A program made the translations under genes and the position numbers. From Larus michahellis (lineage: Eukaryota; Chordata; Aves; Charadriiformes; Laridae): DNA of 64,000 nucleotides. The stretch lies in the NCBI RefSeq assembly GCF_964199755.1, contig NC_133897.1:117437579-117501578 (forward strand), in the 5' to 3' direction. Positions 52,301 to 60,180 of the stretch are shown in pieces. Under the pieces are notes generated by a model. That model made no database searches. It saw nothing but the letters and a program-made list of their open reading frames with translations, and had not been told where the DNA came from. Every line of letters begins with the position of its first letter. The stretch's first letter is position 1.

Positions 52301-55300
52301 TTGGCGCAGGTATTCTTATGAAAGTCTCACTTCCTTATTGCCAGATTTCTTGTCTTATGTCCCATAGTCCTTTTCCGCTGGATGCTGTTGACAGTTGTTC
52401 ATGTCACCTTTTTGGTATGGCAGGTTTACATATGTGCAATAGGCAGTGCCAGCAACTGCTGGTACCCCTCAGTGCGTACGCGGTAACTGATTTCACAGCA
52501 GCATGTATCAAACGGATTCTTTGCTTATTTGCAATTGTTACGTTTGGGTAGGTTGGGCTTGGGGTGTTTTTCCTTCAGTGGATAAGCTTGAGATGTGTAT
52601 AAAGGAACTGAAAACCAGCTATTTATTGTAGATTGTGAGGAGTATTAAGCTCCTTATTTTATTTTTTAGGGAATATATGCCAACGTTGGAGGAGTTTTTT
52701 GAAGAAGCTATTGAACAAGCAGACCCTGAAAACATGGTTGAAAATAAGTATAAGTATGTCAATCTTTGTGTTTCACTTTATTTTGGATCTCTTTCGTGTT
52801 TGGATTGTTAAAGAAAACAGACTGTTGTTTGCATTACTAATATCTGTGCAGGACTCCAGTAATGTACAAAAAACCTCATAAGTTTGGACAGAATTACGTT
52901 AATTAGTAAATGTCTGAGATCTTTTTCTGTGCTTTTAGAGATGCCAGGCTGTTACCAACCAAACTTGTATTTTATTATAGGGCTGTGAACAATTCTAATT
53001 ATGGCTGGAGAGCATTGAGACTTCTAGCACGCAGAAGTCCCCACTTCTTCCAGCCAACAAACCAACAATTCAAGAGTTTACCTGAATATCTAGAAAACAT
53101 GGTAATCAAATTAGCCAAGGAGCTGCCTGTAAGTAATATTATTGTATAATAATAAATTCTGAATTCATTTGACTTCCTGCTTGTCTCTCTGCGGTCCATT
53201 TGGGGAGGGAGGGAGGGAGTGAAAAAGGAAAAAGAAAAAATTGTACACTACAGTAAAAATTGCAAATAAAATTGGTCTAATCCATGAAGATCCCAGTAAC
53301 GCTAAACTGAATAACATTCACTAACCAAGTGAGTGCTGAGCTCTGCCTGTATTCTGTGAAGAAGCAGCTGTGGCAGTCCCGTGGGTAGGCAGGAATAGGT
53401 TTGTACCCAGCTTCTTGGGTTCCGTGGTGCGTGCAGACCACTTCTATTGAAGGTGTAAGCTGGTGTCGCGGCTCAGGAATATCAGTAGCTGTGGCTGCTG
53501 GCATGGCAGTAAAAGGGGCAGGGTGTGCAGCTGGAGATACTGTGCTAAGTGTTAGCAGAGCTTTACAGCAAGATTTTACCAGAGCTCTTCTGTCGGCTGC
53601 CTGACTTTTAAAATATGTAAAGAAAAATAGACTTTGGAGCTGTAAATTTAAGGCGCTAACCCTTTGCATGTTCAACAGGACAAATTTGAGGCCAGAGAGG
53701 GGTTTTTCAGATCACTTTATACACGATGATAAGAGAGACTGGGAGTTGGGGAAGGGAGCGTTTTCTAAACCTTCGAGTTAGCACACAACACAGCAATTCC
53801 TTGTGGATATGAACCCGTGCTTCCATATTTGGGACCTTCCTTGTCTGTAATGTGAAGCCACTGAGGTGTAAAGGTTGGGTTGTAATATATAGCTGCTTTT
53901 GTTTGTTCATCCATCAAAGTTAAATAGAAGCTAATAGCAATTCTAGAAAAAATACTGGGAGGGGGAAAGCTGTTTAATTATATTAAGGTATCACTTTATG
54001 CAATATTCCTGGTGGTACGCCTGTCAGGTACCAAAAGTTACAGCAAGAAACAAATACGTAGATGAGGGTTGTGATTGAAACGTAGGAAGAGAGGAAGCCT
54101 TTTGTTCATCTTGGCTGATCAATAGCTAAATCAGAGTGAAAGTTTGTTGTTTGCATATTTGTTGGCCACCTTTAAGAAGTTTGAAAGTACAGAAAAATTT
54201 GAGGAACTCACAAGTAAGGAATAAAATTAGTGAAAAAGAATAATAACTTTAAAAAATGTTCATCAGTAGTGGTCTCAGAGAGAGTTGGTTGGTTTTTAGT
54301 GTTTTTAAAGGAAGTAATAAAGCAAGGTCTGTAATGCTTAGTTGTAGTTACTATGAAAAGGAGAGAATCCTGTGAAGTCAGTGGGTACTTCCATTAGGAT
54401 TTTTAGTTAATACCGTGTTTCGTTGGAACACTTATCACTGGTGGTTTGGATACAGGAGACTGAGGGGGGAGGTTAGTTCTCATATGGGATCATGTCAGGT
54501 TTTCCATTCTGACACACATTCCAGAGACCATCACAGAGCTGTAAAATTTCTCTTTAAACACAAAATTCATCCAGTGATGTTTAGTTCTCTCATTGTAGCC
54601 TCCTTCTGAAGAAATAAAAACAGGCGAAGATGAAGATGAGGAAGATAATGATGCTTTATTAAAGGAGAACAATGAAAGTAAGGTTTGCATGTTCTCAGTT
54701 TTTTTTAGTTTCTTGATGTGTATTGTAGAAGCGGTGTTTTAACACAGCTTCTGCTGAGGGTCACCAGTCCTGGTTACCCCAGTGCTTCTGACCTGAACCC
54801 GCCTTCGTACCAAAAAGTGTGGCCCTTTCAGGACACAGGGCGCTGGTAGCAGCCTCTCAGTCTTGTGGCCTGCAGTGCTGACAGTGTCCAACTTGTTGAA
54901 GTTGGTTTAGCGCTTTCATTAGGAGCCTCTTCCACTTTTGCTGCTCCATGGTCTGTGTTTACAGTGTTAGTAGGTGTTTAGAGCTAAAATGCCAGCATTG
55001 CTGTGTAAAAACCTACCCGAGGTTCCTCACCCCGCTTGCCTGTTCTTCCTGACCCTTAATTGCCTTCCTGTAGCCCTTGTTGGGGCAGGTAGTTGTGGGA
55101 CTTTCAGAAGTGGATATAGTCCAGCTCTGAGATCTTTACTCCCTCGTCATTTAAAATATCTTAAAAGACAAAAGCAGCTCTGTGAGAAGAGCAACCTTCC
55201 TGACAAACCTCATCTCTTGTTCATTCCTCTCCATGAACCAGTCCTTACATTTTTGTCTCTTGCCTGTAACCCTGATGCTTTATGCTCCTACGTGTCCTTC

Positions 55301-56971
55301 CCTGTCTCCTGTGTCTGTGTTTCTGCCTTCTCCCATCCTGGTTCATGCCTTCATCTCGCAGCACTGTCTCCCTCGCCTGTTGTATGTCTGTGTGCCAGCT
55401 CCTGGATCTAGCACAGGCAGATGGGGTGTGCAGGGCATGGAAGTCACACACCAGACACCCCTGGCAATTTTGTTGAAAGATTTTTCTGTTAGAGGCCCAC
55501 AGGCGGCTTCCCACTGTGAATCTCATCTCTTGTGTTGCCTTTTTCCATCCAGCACCTGCCCTTTTCCACAGTCTCCTTGCCAATCGCGGGGAAGTTCTCT
55601 CCTCTTCAGCTTAATGCTGTTTCACTGTGGTGAATTTACATCTTTCTTTAAATCTTGTCTTGAAGCAAAGGTGGGGGGAGCCGTGGTCGGCTACGCACCG
55701 TTGTGCTTAGAAATAAGGGAGGTGCTCCGAGTGCTTTTGTTTTGTTGCTCACGATGTCCTATTCTTTCCCCTTGATGTAGTGAGTTTAGTTCAGACAAAC
55801 GAGTGTGACTGGTAAGCGCTGGGGAGAGCTAAAGCTTCCACTCTGTGCCAACTGGCTCTTCAGGTGGCATGAAGGCGAGATATTTATTAAAAATGAAGCA
55901 TAAGATTAACTTCTATGCCAAAGTAATTCGGTCTCTAGGGTTTTTTCTTTAAAAGTGTGAAATAAACATAGGTGGTAAGCCAGATTGTGGACCATCATAA
56001 GCTATAAATGTGCAAACCCACCTGTGTAATCACTGCAGCACTTGGCTTCTCGGCAGAACACAGTGTTCTGTGGGGTTTTTATCTTGATGCCAGAATGACA
56101 GAAAATTCCTTAAAGTACTGACTACATATTAAAGTTACGGTCCTATTCACACTCCTGCTGCTCATAGGAACATGAGGCTTTAATAATTCAATAAAAGGGA
56201 AGCAAATTGTTTTTTACTTGGGTTAACTCTGAGTAAAGTGGCTAAAATAAATCCAAAAGACAATTAAATGTTAAAGATCACTCTGTATTTTAATATTACA
56301 GTTGACTCATATTGAAGTCTGCCTGTCAAAATCCTTGTTTTCATCTGGAGGAGGCAGTTCTGGTGTACCAAAGGCTTTAGCAATTCTCTCCCAATCAAAG
56401 AAGAGATAACATAAAACCCAAGATTTTCTTTATCATGGGCAATAAGGGACATTGCTCTTGAAGCCCAGGTAACAGACCTGTGAAAATCCATCTGTTCTCA
56501 GAGCTCTTGAGTAGGTTTTAACAACTAAAGGAAAGGTGTAAGTCAGTCTGGTAGTAAATAAAGGGGCGGTTTAAAATGGGGCAGGTGAGGGAAGATTTAC
56601 TTGCAGTACCTGGGGACGTTCCCTCTGGCTCACTGCTCTTTTTTTTTTTTTTTTTTGCTTTTTTTTTTCCCCCAGGTCCAGAGGTACAACGGGACAAAGC
56701 CATGACGGGCGAACAAATCGAGTCATTTGCTAACAGGCTTGGGGAGCAATGGAAGGCCTTGGCCCCTTACTTGGAAATGAAGGATTCTGACATCCGGCAG
56801 ATCGAGTCGGACAGTGAGGACATGAAGATGAGAGCGAAGCAGCTGCTGGTGGCCTGGCAGGATCAGGAGGGTGCACACGCAACCCCCGAGAATCTGATTA
56901 CCGCCCTGAACAAAGCCGGGCTGAGCGACCTTGCGGAAAGCCTGACCAATGACACAGAAAGCAGCAGCTAA
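34346..56971 (+). CDS. THOC1: THOC1 (THO complex subunit 1, HPR1/p84), complete, 21 coding exons
   Basis: THOC1 is a core subunit of the nuclear THO/TREX complex, which couples transcription and splicing to mRNA export and limits R-loops. Exons: 34346-34393, 35328-35401, 35508-35568, 36273-36339, 37423-37541, 38812-38860, 39377-39472, 39769-39851, 40359-40432, 41031-41139, 42150-42281, 43563-43663, 45559-45625, 45793-45843, 46597-46667, 48240-48335, 49241-49306, 52670-52753, 52981-53128, 54599-54677, 56676-56971. The sum is 1,971 nt, 656 residues plus stop, against 657 in human; all GT/AG junctions keep frame. Regions: helical N-terminal and central body, acidic insert about 202-222, basic nuclear-localisation-like segment about 408-425, acidic stretch about 541-553, C-terminal death domain about 568-651. 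The start [12 protein letters not shown] matches human; the frame is open a little upstream but has no earlier ATG. Identity and exon count agree with the human gene. Confidence 0.98.
34561..34577 (+). repeat. G-run in THOC1 intron 1
   Basis: Thirteen G bases, one C, then three G on the RNA-sense strand, 168 bases after exon 1 and still within the CpG island. Confidence 0.9.
35328..35401 (+). CDS. THOC1: THOC1 exon 2
   Basis: Residues 17-41 ([16 protein letters not shown] onward). Acceptor TTTTGATAG, donor GTAAGC, ending in phase 2 inside a Ser codon. Confidence 0.95.
35508..35568 (+). CDS. THOC1: THOC1 exon 3
   Basis: Residues 41-61 ([20 protein letters not shown]). Acceptor TTTGCAG, donor GTAAGT, phase 0 at the end. 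The intron before it is only 106 bases. Confidence 0.95.
36273..36339 (+). CDS. THOC1: THOC1 exon 4
   Basis: Residues 62-84 ([19 protein letters not shown] and onward). Acceptor TTTGTTTAG, donor GTGAGC, phase 1 at the end. Confidence 0.95.
37423..37541 (+). CDS. THOC1: THOC1 exon 5
   Basis: Residues 84-123 ([20 protein letters not shown] onward to NVATWKS). Acceptor TGTTCTTAG, donor GTAGGT. Confidence 0.96.
38812..38860 (+). CDS. THOC1: THOC1 exon 6
   Basis: Residues 124-140 ([16 protein letters not shown]). Acceptor CTGTTTCAG, donor GTGAGT, followed about 20 bases on by a G-rich run. Confidence 0.95.
39377..39472 (+). CDS. THOC1: THOC1 exon 7
   Basis: Residues 140-172 ([20 protein letters not shown] and onward to LSEKS). 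Acceptor CATTATTTAG, donor GTGAGA. Confidence 0.96.
39769..39851 (+). CDS. THOC1: THOC1 exon 8
   Basis: Residues 172-199 ([20 protein letters not shown] onward to LGQK). Acceptor TTTTACAG, donor GTGAAA, a slightly weak +5. Confidence 0.95.
40359..40432 (+). CDS. THOC1: THOC1 exon 9 (acidic insert)
   Basis: Residues 200-224 ([20 protein letters not shown] and onward). A strongly acidic, probably disordered segment. Acceptor CCTATTAG, donor GTGAGC. Confidence 0.95.
41031..41139 (+). CDS. THOC1: THOC1 exon 10
   Basis: Residues 224-260 ([20 protein letters not shown] and onward). Acceptor TTCTCCTCAG, donor GTAATC. Confidence 0.96.
41287..41310 (+). repeat. Poly-C homopolymer (24 C) in THOC1 intron 10
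   Basis: Twenty-four uninterrupted C bases about 150 bases after exon 10. The length may be a sequencing or assembly estimate. Confidence 0.9.
42150..42281 (+). CDS. THOC1: THOC1 exon 11
   Basis: Residues 261-304 ([20 protein letters not shown] and onward to FAKFLTSEK). Acceptor TTTTATAG, donor GTATGT. A CR1 fragment starts only about 20 bases into the next intron. Confidence 0.96.
42301..42462 (-). mobile_element. CR1 LINE fragment in THOC1 intron 11, antisense
   Basis: Reads AGAATCACTGAGTAGTTGAGGTTGGAAGGA and GGTTTTGAACATCTCCACAGG, then CTTCTCTGGGTACCCTGTTCCA, the reverse complement of the CR1 3' end. Only about 160 bases remain, starting about 20 bases after the donor of exon 11. Confidence 0.88.
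43563..43663 (+). CDS. THOC1: THOC1 exon 12
   Basis: Residues 305-338 ([20 protein letters not shown] and onward). Acceptor TTTGTTTAG, donor GTAATG. Confidence 0.96.
43664..45558 (+). other. THOC1: THOC1 intron 12
   Basis: A 1.9-kb intron, A/T-rich, with an A run at about 45489-45503. No repeat family, exon or RNA gene was recognised. Confidence 0.65.
45559..45625 (+). CDS. THOC1: THOC1 exon 13
   Basis: Residues 338-360 ([20 protein letters not shown] onward). Acceptor CAATTCCAG; donor CAG|GTTGGT is unusually weak (T at +3). Confidence 0.94.
45793..45843 (+). CDS. THOC1: THOC1 exon 14
   Basis: Residues 361-377 ([17 protein letters not shown]). Acceptor CCTCCCACAG, donor GTAAGT. Confidence 0.95.
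46080..46195 (+). repeat. AT-rich microsatellite with inverted repeat in THOC1 intron 14
   Basis: Composed of AATAAT/ATATAAT units. A perfect 13-bp inverted repeat pairs 46101-46113 with 46128-46140, so the stretch can form a hairpin or cruciform. Confidence 0.85.
46385..46470 (+). repeat. Degenerate ATAAACTAAA(C/T)CAA repeat
   Basis: Three imperfect copies of ATAAACTAAAYCAA starting near 46386, 46413 and 46453 within an AT-rich part of THOC1 intron 14. Confidence 0.6.
46597..46667 (+). CDS. THOC1: THOC1 exon 15
   Basis: Residues 378-401 ([20 protein letters not shown] and onward). Acceptor GTTTCTCCAG, donor GTAACT. Confidence 0.95.
46988..47250 (-). mobile_element. CR1 LINE fragment in THOC1 intron 15, antisense
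   Basis: Begins CATAGAATCATAGGGTTGGAAGGGACC and continues GATCATCTAGTCCACC, GTCTCCAGAGATGGAGACTCC and CTCTGGGCAGCCTGTTCCAG. This is the CR1 3' end in reverse complement, and among the better preserved copies here. Confidence 0.93.
48240..48335 (+). CDS. THOC1: THOC1 exon 16 (basic, NLS-like)
   Basis: Residues 401-433, including [19 protein letters not shown], a bipartite-like basic segment equivalent to the human nuclear localisation signal. Acceptor TTTCTTTAG, donor GTATGT. The residues just before the basic core differ from human. Confidence 0.94.
49241..49306 (+). CDS. THOC1: THOC1 exon 17
   Basis: Residues 433-455 ([20 protein letters not shown]). Acceptor CTCTTCTCAG, donor GTAGGG. Confidence 0.95.
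49307..52669 (+). other. THOC1: THOC1 intron 17 (longest intron)
   Basis: A 3.4-kb intron holding the largest CR1 fragment. Outside it no exon or RNA gene was recognised; the frame at 49829-50170 has no supporting signal. Confidence 0.7.
50922..51925 (-). mobile_element. CR1 LINE fragment of about 1 kb in THOC1 intron 17, antisense
   Basis: In reverse complement it runs from the CR1 3' terminus (CACAGAAGAGTGGAGGTTGAAGG, GATCACCTAGTCCATCCCC) into the 3' part of the second open reading frame region (ACTGGCCCTAATAGGGAGCC, TTCCAGCTGGACTTCATGCCACC). It is the longest CR1 copy in the window, but stops and frameshifts leave no intact protein. Confidence 0.92.
52670..52753 (+). CDS. THOC1: THOC1 exon 18
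   Basis: Residues 455-483 ([20 protein letters not shown] and onward to NKYK). Acceptor ATTTTTTAG, donor GTATGT. The preceding intron is the longest in the gene, 3.4 kb. Confidence 0.95.
52981..53128 (+). CDS. THOC1: THOC1 exon 19
   Basis: Residues 483-532 ([20 protein letters not shown] and onward to LAKELP), among the best-matching parts to human. Acceptor TTTATTATAG, donor GTAAGT. Confidence 0.97.
53200..53222 (+). repeat. (GGGA)n short repeat
   Basis: A few GGGA/GGAG units about 70 bases after THOC1 exon 19. Confidence 0.7.
54599..54677 (+). CDS. THOC1: THOC1 exon 20 (acidic linker)
   Basis: Residues 533-559, starting [18 protein letters not shown], an acidic linker before the death domain. 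Acceptor TCATTGTAG, donor GTAAGG chosen to keep phase 1. Confidence 0.94.
54678..56675 (+). other. THOC1: THOC1 intron 20
   Basis: A 2.0-kb intron with a CT-rich, GC-richer middle (about 55000-55760) that happens to keep a 197-codon frame open. A long T run (about 56639-56656) and a second T/C tract precede the acceptor. No repeat family was recognised. Confidence 0.65.
56676..56971 (+). CDS. THOC1: THOC1 exon 21 (death domain and stop)
   Basis: Residues 559-656 and TAA. It encodes the C-terminal death-domain fold: [20 protein letters not shown], then [15 protein letters not shown] and [10 protein letters not shown]. It follows a long T/C tract ending CCCCCAG. Codon use is GC-richer than in the other exons. 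Confidence 0.97.
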
Positions 56972-57118
56972 CGCGAGTCAGAGGCCAGCTCCTCCTTTGG
57001 TTTTGGTGGCTGTAGTCGTCTTCGTTGTTGTTAATTGTGACTGTCTGTTGTTGTTGTTGATAGGTCGCAGGTTTTTGATAGGTATTTTATGTTCAATAAA
57101 TGATAAAATTTTGTAATA
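56972..57118 (+). other. THOC1: THOC1 3' UTR
   Basis: A short 3' UTR of about 150 bases with a TTG-rich tract (57037-57060), ending shortly after the AATAAA at 57095-57100. Confidence 0.75.
57095..57100 (+). terminator. Poly(A) signal AATAAA for THOC1
   Basis: A canonical hexamer 124 bases after the stop codon; the following TTTTGTAATAATATTG is U-rich, as expected downstream. Confidence 0.8.
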
Positions 57119-59340
57119 ATATTGCTCAGTTTTCCAGATTTCTGGAGAAAAGAATTACTCATCCCAATCCAGAAACAGGGAGCTTCATCTTGGATGGTGG
57201 GAATGTAAAAGGGAGTCTGGAGGGTGAAGGCAGCTCTGCGCAGGCTGCAGCAGGAAGGTTTGGCAGCGGCAGAGCTCAGGTCATTCTCACTGGACAGAGC
57301 AGTTGATCGTCTCCGCAACTGCCCGCTGCGTCTCTGGTTTCTCAGAGCACAGGGAGGTGTGAAGGACTTACTTACAAGGCAGTGGGGAGAGCTATGAGAG
57401 CTATAGCCCATCAAAACGTACCTGTTTGTTTGTTTGCAAGTGATTCAGCTTTGAGAAAATACTAGTGTTGTGATGGAGCTCCAAGTTGTCAAATTCACTG
57501 TCGGTGAAGAACCGCTGCAGTCAGCCTGCTCGCCGGAAGAACTGGTTCTCTCCAGGCAGCACCAGTCAATAACCGGGGCCAGGGGAAGGGGGGGGTGTTA
57601 TGCTCATTTTTATTAGTAATTATTAACATTAGTCTCTGTAGGCTATGCAGGAACTCGCCAAGTCATGATAAACAAGGTAATTTTTATTGTCCCAGTTCAC
57701 TGTGAATTGGTTTTATTTTGGGGATATCGCTCTCTGTAGATGGGCACAAGGTGTTGTGAGGCACTTTTGTGGCAATGGTGCAGCTGCAGCTTGTTTTGTG
57801 GCCATTTCTTGTAGAACTTGTGTCATTCAGTGAAATCTCTAGTTGCTGAGTGTTTGGAAAACTAGATGCCACAGAATTCTTCTCTGCAGAGTATGGTTTC
57901 AGTTATTAAATCAATCAATCATACCTGTGGATTTTCATGGTGGTTTGCTACCAGCTCAGAGGCCGGCTCTCTTGATGAGAGCTTTGGATTTAATGTTATG
58001 AGCAACTTCATTATTGAGTCGGTGGGGGCTGATCCATGGGCAAGTTTTTGCAAATATTACGGCCCAAGTCTTGCCTCCTGCTGCAGGTACAAGGGGGTAG
58101 AAGGTGTGAACTACAAGGATTGCAGCTGATGAAGGGGTGAGCGCACTGTGAAGTGAGGGGGTGGGGGGACGACCCACAGCTCTTGCCCCCAGCCTGCCTG
58201 CCACCTTGAGGCTGGGAGAGCTGGGGCTGAGGAAGGCCCCAAGGAAGGTGACTGAAGGAAGCCACCTCCAGTGAGTTATAGTCTTGATGCTTCAGCCATG
58301 AACCATCACTTCAGCACTCGTGTTGAAGGCGTGGGGCTTGGCCACTGAGCTGTCCCCCCAGTTTAGGTTTGATCCCTTTCTCTGACCTGGCAGGAGCAGA
58401 GCCCTGTGTCATTTTGTGCATGGAGGAGTGCAGACTTACTATTTTTTTTTCTGCATCATGTGACAAGTATGACCTCATCAAAATGTGACAGCACTTCAAA
58501 GTAGACCCACCTGGGAGCAATCCCGACTGTGAGGATGCCTGTCACTGATTCAAGCCCCCAGGCCTACATAAAGGGTTTGACAGACCTGGAATAATCTCTG
58601 CTAGAAATGGAGGCTTGTAGACCCCAGCAGCAAGTGCTGCTTCTACAGGGTTTTCAGCATCCTGTGTGTTAGTTACTGAGTGTATCTTGTCCCACGGAGA
58701 CAACTTGTAGCGCAGTTGCCAGATGTGATAAATGCACACGTCTCAAAATTAGGAAAAAGCAAGAGCAGCAGAAAAACGGGGCAGAACGCTTTACGGGAAG
58801 GGAAAATAGTTAACTTTTTTTGAGCCTTTAAGCATCATGCAACTCTTAAAATATGCCCTTAGGCCTTTGGGGTGCTCCCCAGGGAAGCTGTGTGGTGAAG
58901 GCAGCAGCGCAATGACCAGCAACGCGAGCTGTAGGGCAGAGAAACCACCTGGGGAGGCCATAGCTGAAGCCCGTGTCCCCAGGGGAGGGTGAAAGAGGGG
59001 TCCCTTCTGAGCGAGGCACACACAGTTAAACTCACCACACAGCCACTGTTAATGAAGACACAACTGAAGGTATTTCATATGAAGGTGGACGGGTATAGAT
59101 ACAGCACATTAAAAATCAGGTCCTCCACACAGAGGCTGTTCTGTTGATGGCCTACTGCTTTTCTGGCTGTAGCCAACACTGAAATACTTTTTACGGCAGC
59201 CTCCCACTAGCACACAGCTACTGTATTCCTGTGGGAAGGAACAGAAGTTACTGTAAGTAAGCAAAGCCCAGTTTTGCAGCCACCATGAGAGACTTATCTA
59301 TTGAGTAAAGAATAGAAGGACAGGAAAGAAATACCTACAG
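57119..59340. other. Tail-to-tail intergenic gap between THOC1 and USP14
   Basis: About 2.2 kb without a supportable gene or recognisable repeat family. G-rich runs occur near 57587-57597 and 58158-58170. Both neighbours end toward this gap. Confidence 0.65.
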
Positions 59341-60028
59341 CTTAAAAAAAAAAAAGTGGCTTTATTACATGACTGCTTTGAGACATTCATCAGTGGTGGC
59401 CCAAGAAGCGAAACCAGAGACATACTAAACTACACTAGCGAGACATGAACTTTTTTTTAATGGAGACACATCATTGATCACAATTTATTTTAAAATCATG
59501 AGATGCCAGCAACAGAACAGATTGAGTCAGCAGGTCAGGCTGGACAAATACTTGGTTGATTGTAGCCGTGGTTGGTGGCTGTGGGCAGCAGCACTGAGTT
59601 ACGCAACAAGGCAACGGTTTCTCTTCCGCCTTCCTGACAAAGCTGCCAGGTAAGGCAAAGGATGGACAGCTACTGAACGGTGGTATAAACCATGCAAGAG
59701 TAACAAGTGTGAGAATAGGTGTGTAATAAATACTTGATGACATTAGAGAGGGAGAGTGGGGCTGGGGGGGGGGGTGGGTGGGGAGAGGCTCATTTAAAAA
59801 AAATCTTCTGCAAGACATTAAAGCTATTTTAAGTATTGTCACCACTGCAGTGGGCAGTCCAGTCCAGTAGCGACTAATTGGTACATGGATCCATTTTAAA
59901 ACAATATCCCTCTTCACGTGAAAAGGTCTGAACAAATTATTTCTCCGCTTGCTAAAGCTCTGGGGTTAAAGAAGTGATCAGTAATCAACATTTATTTCAC
60001 ACCTAGGCAGAATGACTAAAACTGAAGA
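59340..60028 (-). other. USP14: USP14 3' UTR (probable extent)
   Basis: Noncoding sequence after the stop on the minus strand. Three minus-strand AATAAA hexamers (59991-59996, 59484-59489, 59361-59366) give possible ends. A G-rich run at 59763-59785 is C-rich in the transcript. The 154-codon minus-strand frame at 59471-59935 lies wholly in this UTR and is not thought to be coding. Confidence 0.6.
59361..59366 (-). terminator. Distal poly(A) signal AATAAA for USP14
   Basis: TTTATT on the plus strand, AATAAA in the USP14 transcript, followed by a T-rich stretch on the minus strand. It is one of three candidates; the nearest to the stop is at 59991-59996. Confidence 0.45.
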
Positions 60029-60180
60029 CTACTGTTCAGCTTCATCTTCAATTACTTCAATTCTGCGTGGCCCGTAGAGTAGAACATAAGCTATATGCCA
60101 GTCTCCACCCCCAGATAACCTCAAAATATCTTCAGGTGTAACAATGCTGACTTTGTCATCATCAAACTTAATCCACTCAT
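60029..60180 (-). CDS. USP14: USP14 last coding exon (catalytic Asp and stop)
   Basis: Human-equivalent 445-494 plus TAG. It starts DEWIKFDDDKVSIVTPED; the first Asp after Phe corresponds to catalytic Asp451. Then RLSGGGDWHIAYVLLYGPRR and the acidic tail. Acceptor TTTTCTTTCAG on the minus strand. Confidence 0.97.

Noticed and set aside
55182-55775. 197-codon plus-strand frame in THOC1 intron 20, the longest non-exonic frame.
   Set aside because: CT-rich low-information Leu/Ser/Cys/Pro peptide, no domain recognised, no start context or splice signals, and overlapping frames are open on both strands.
59471-59935. 154-codon minus-strand frame downstream of USP14.
   Set aside because: It lies in the USP14 3' UTR region; Pro/His-rich sequence arises from the G-rich run at 59763-59785.
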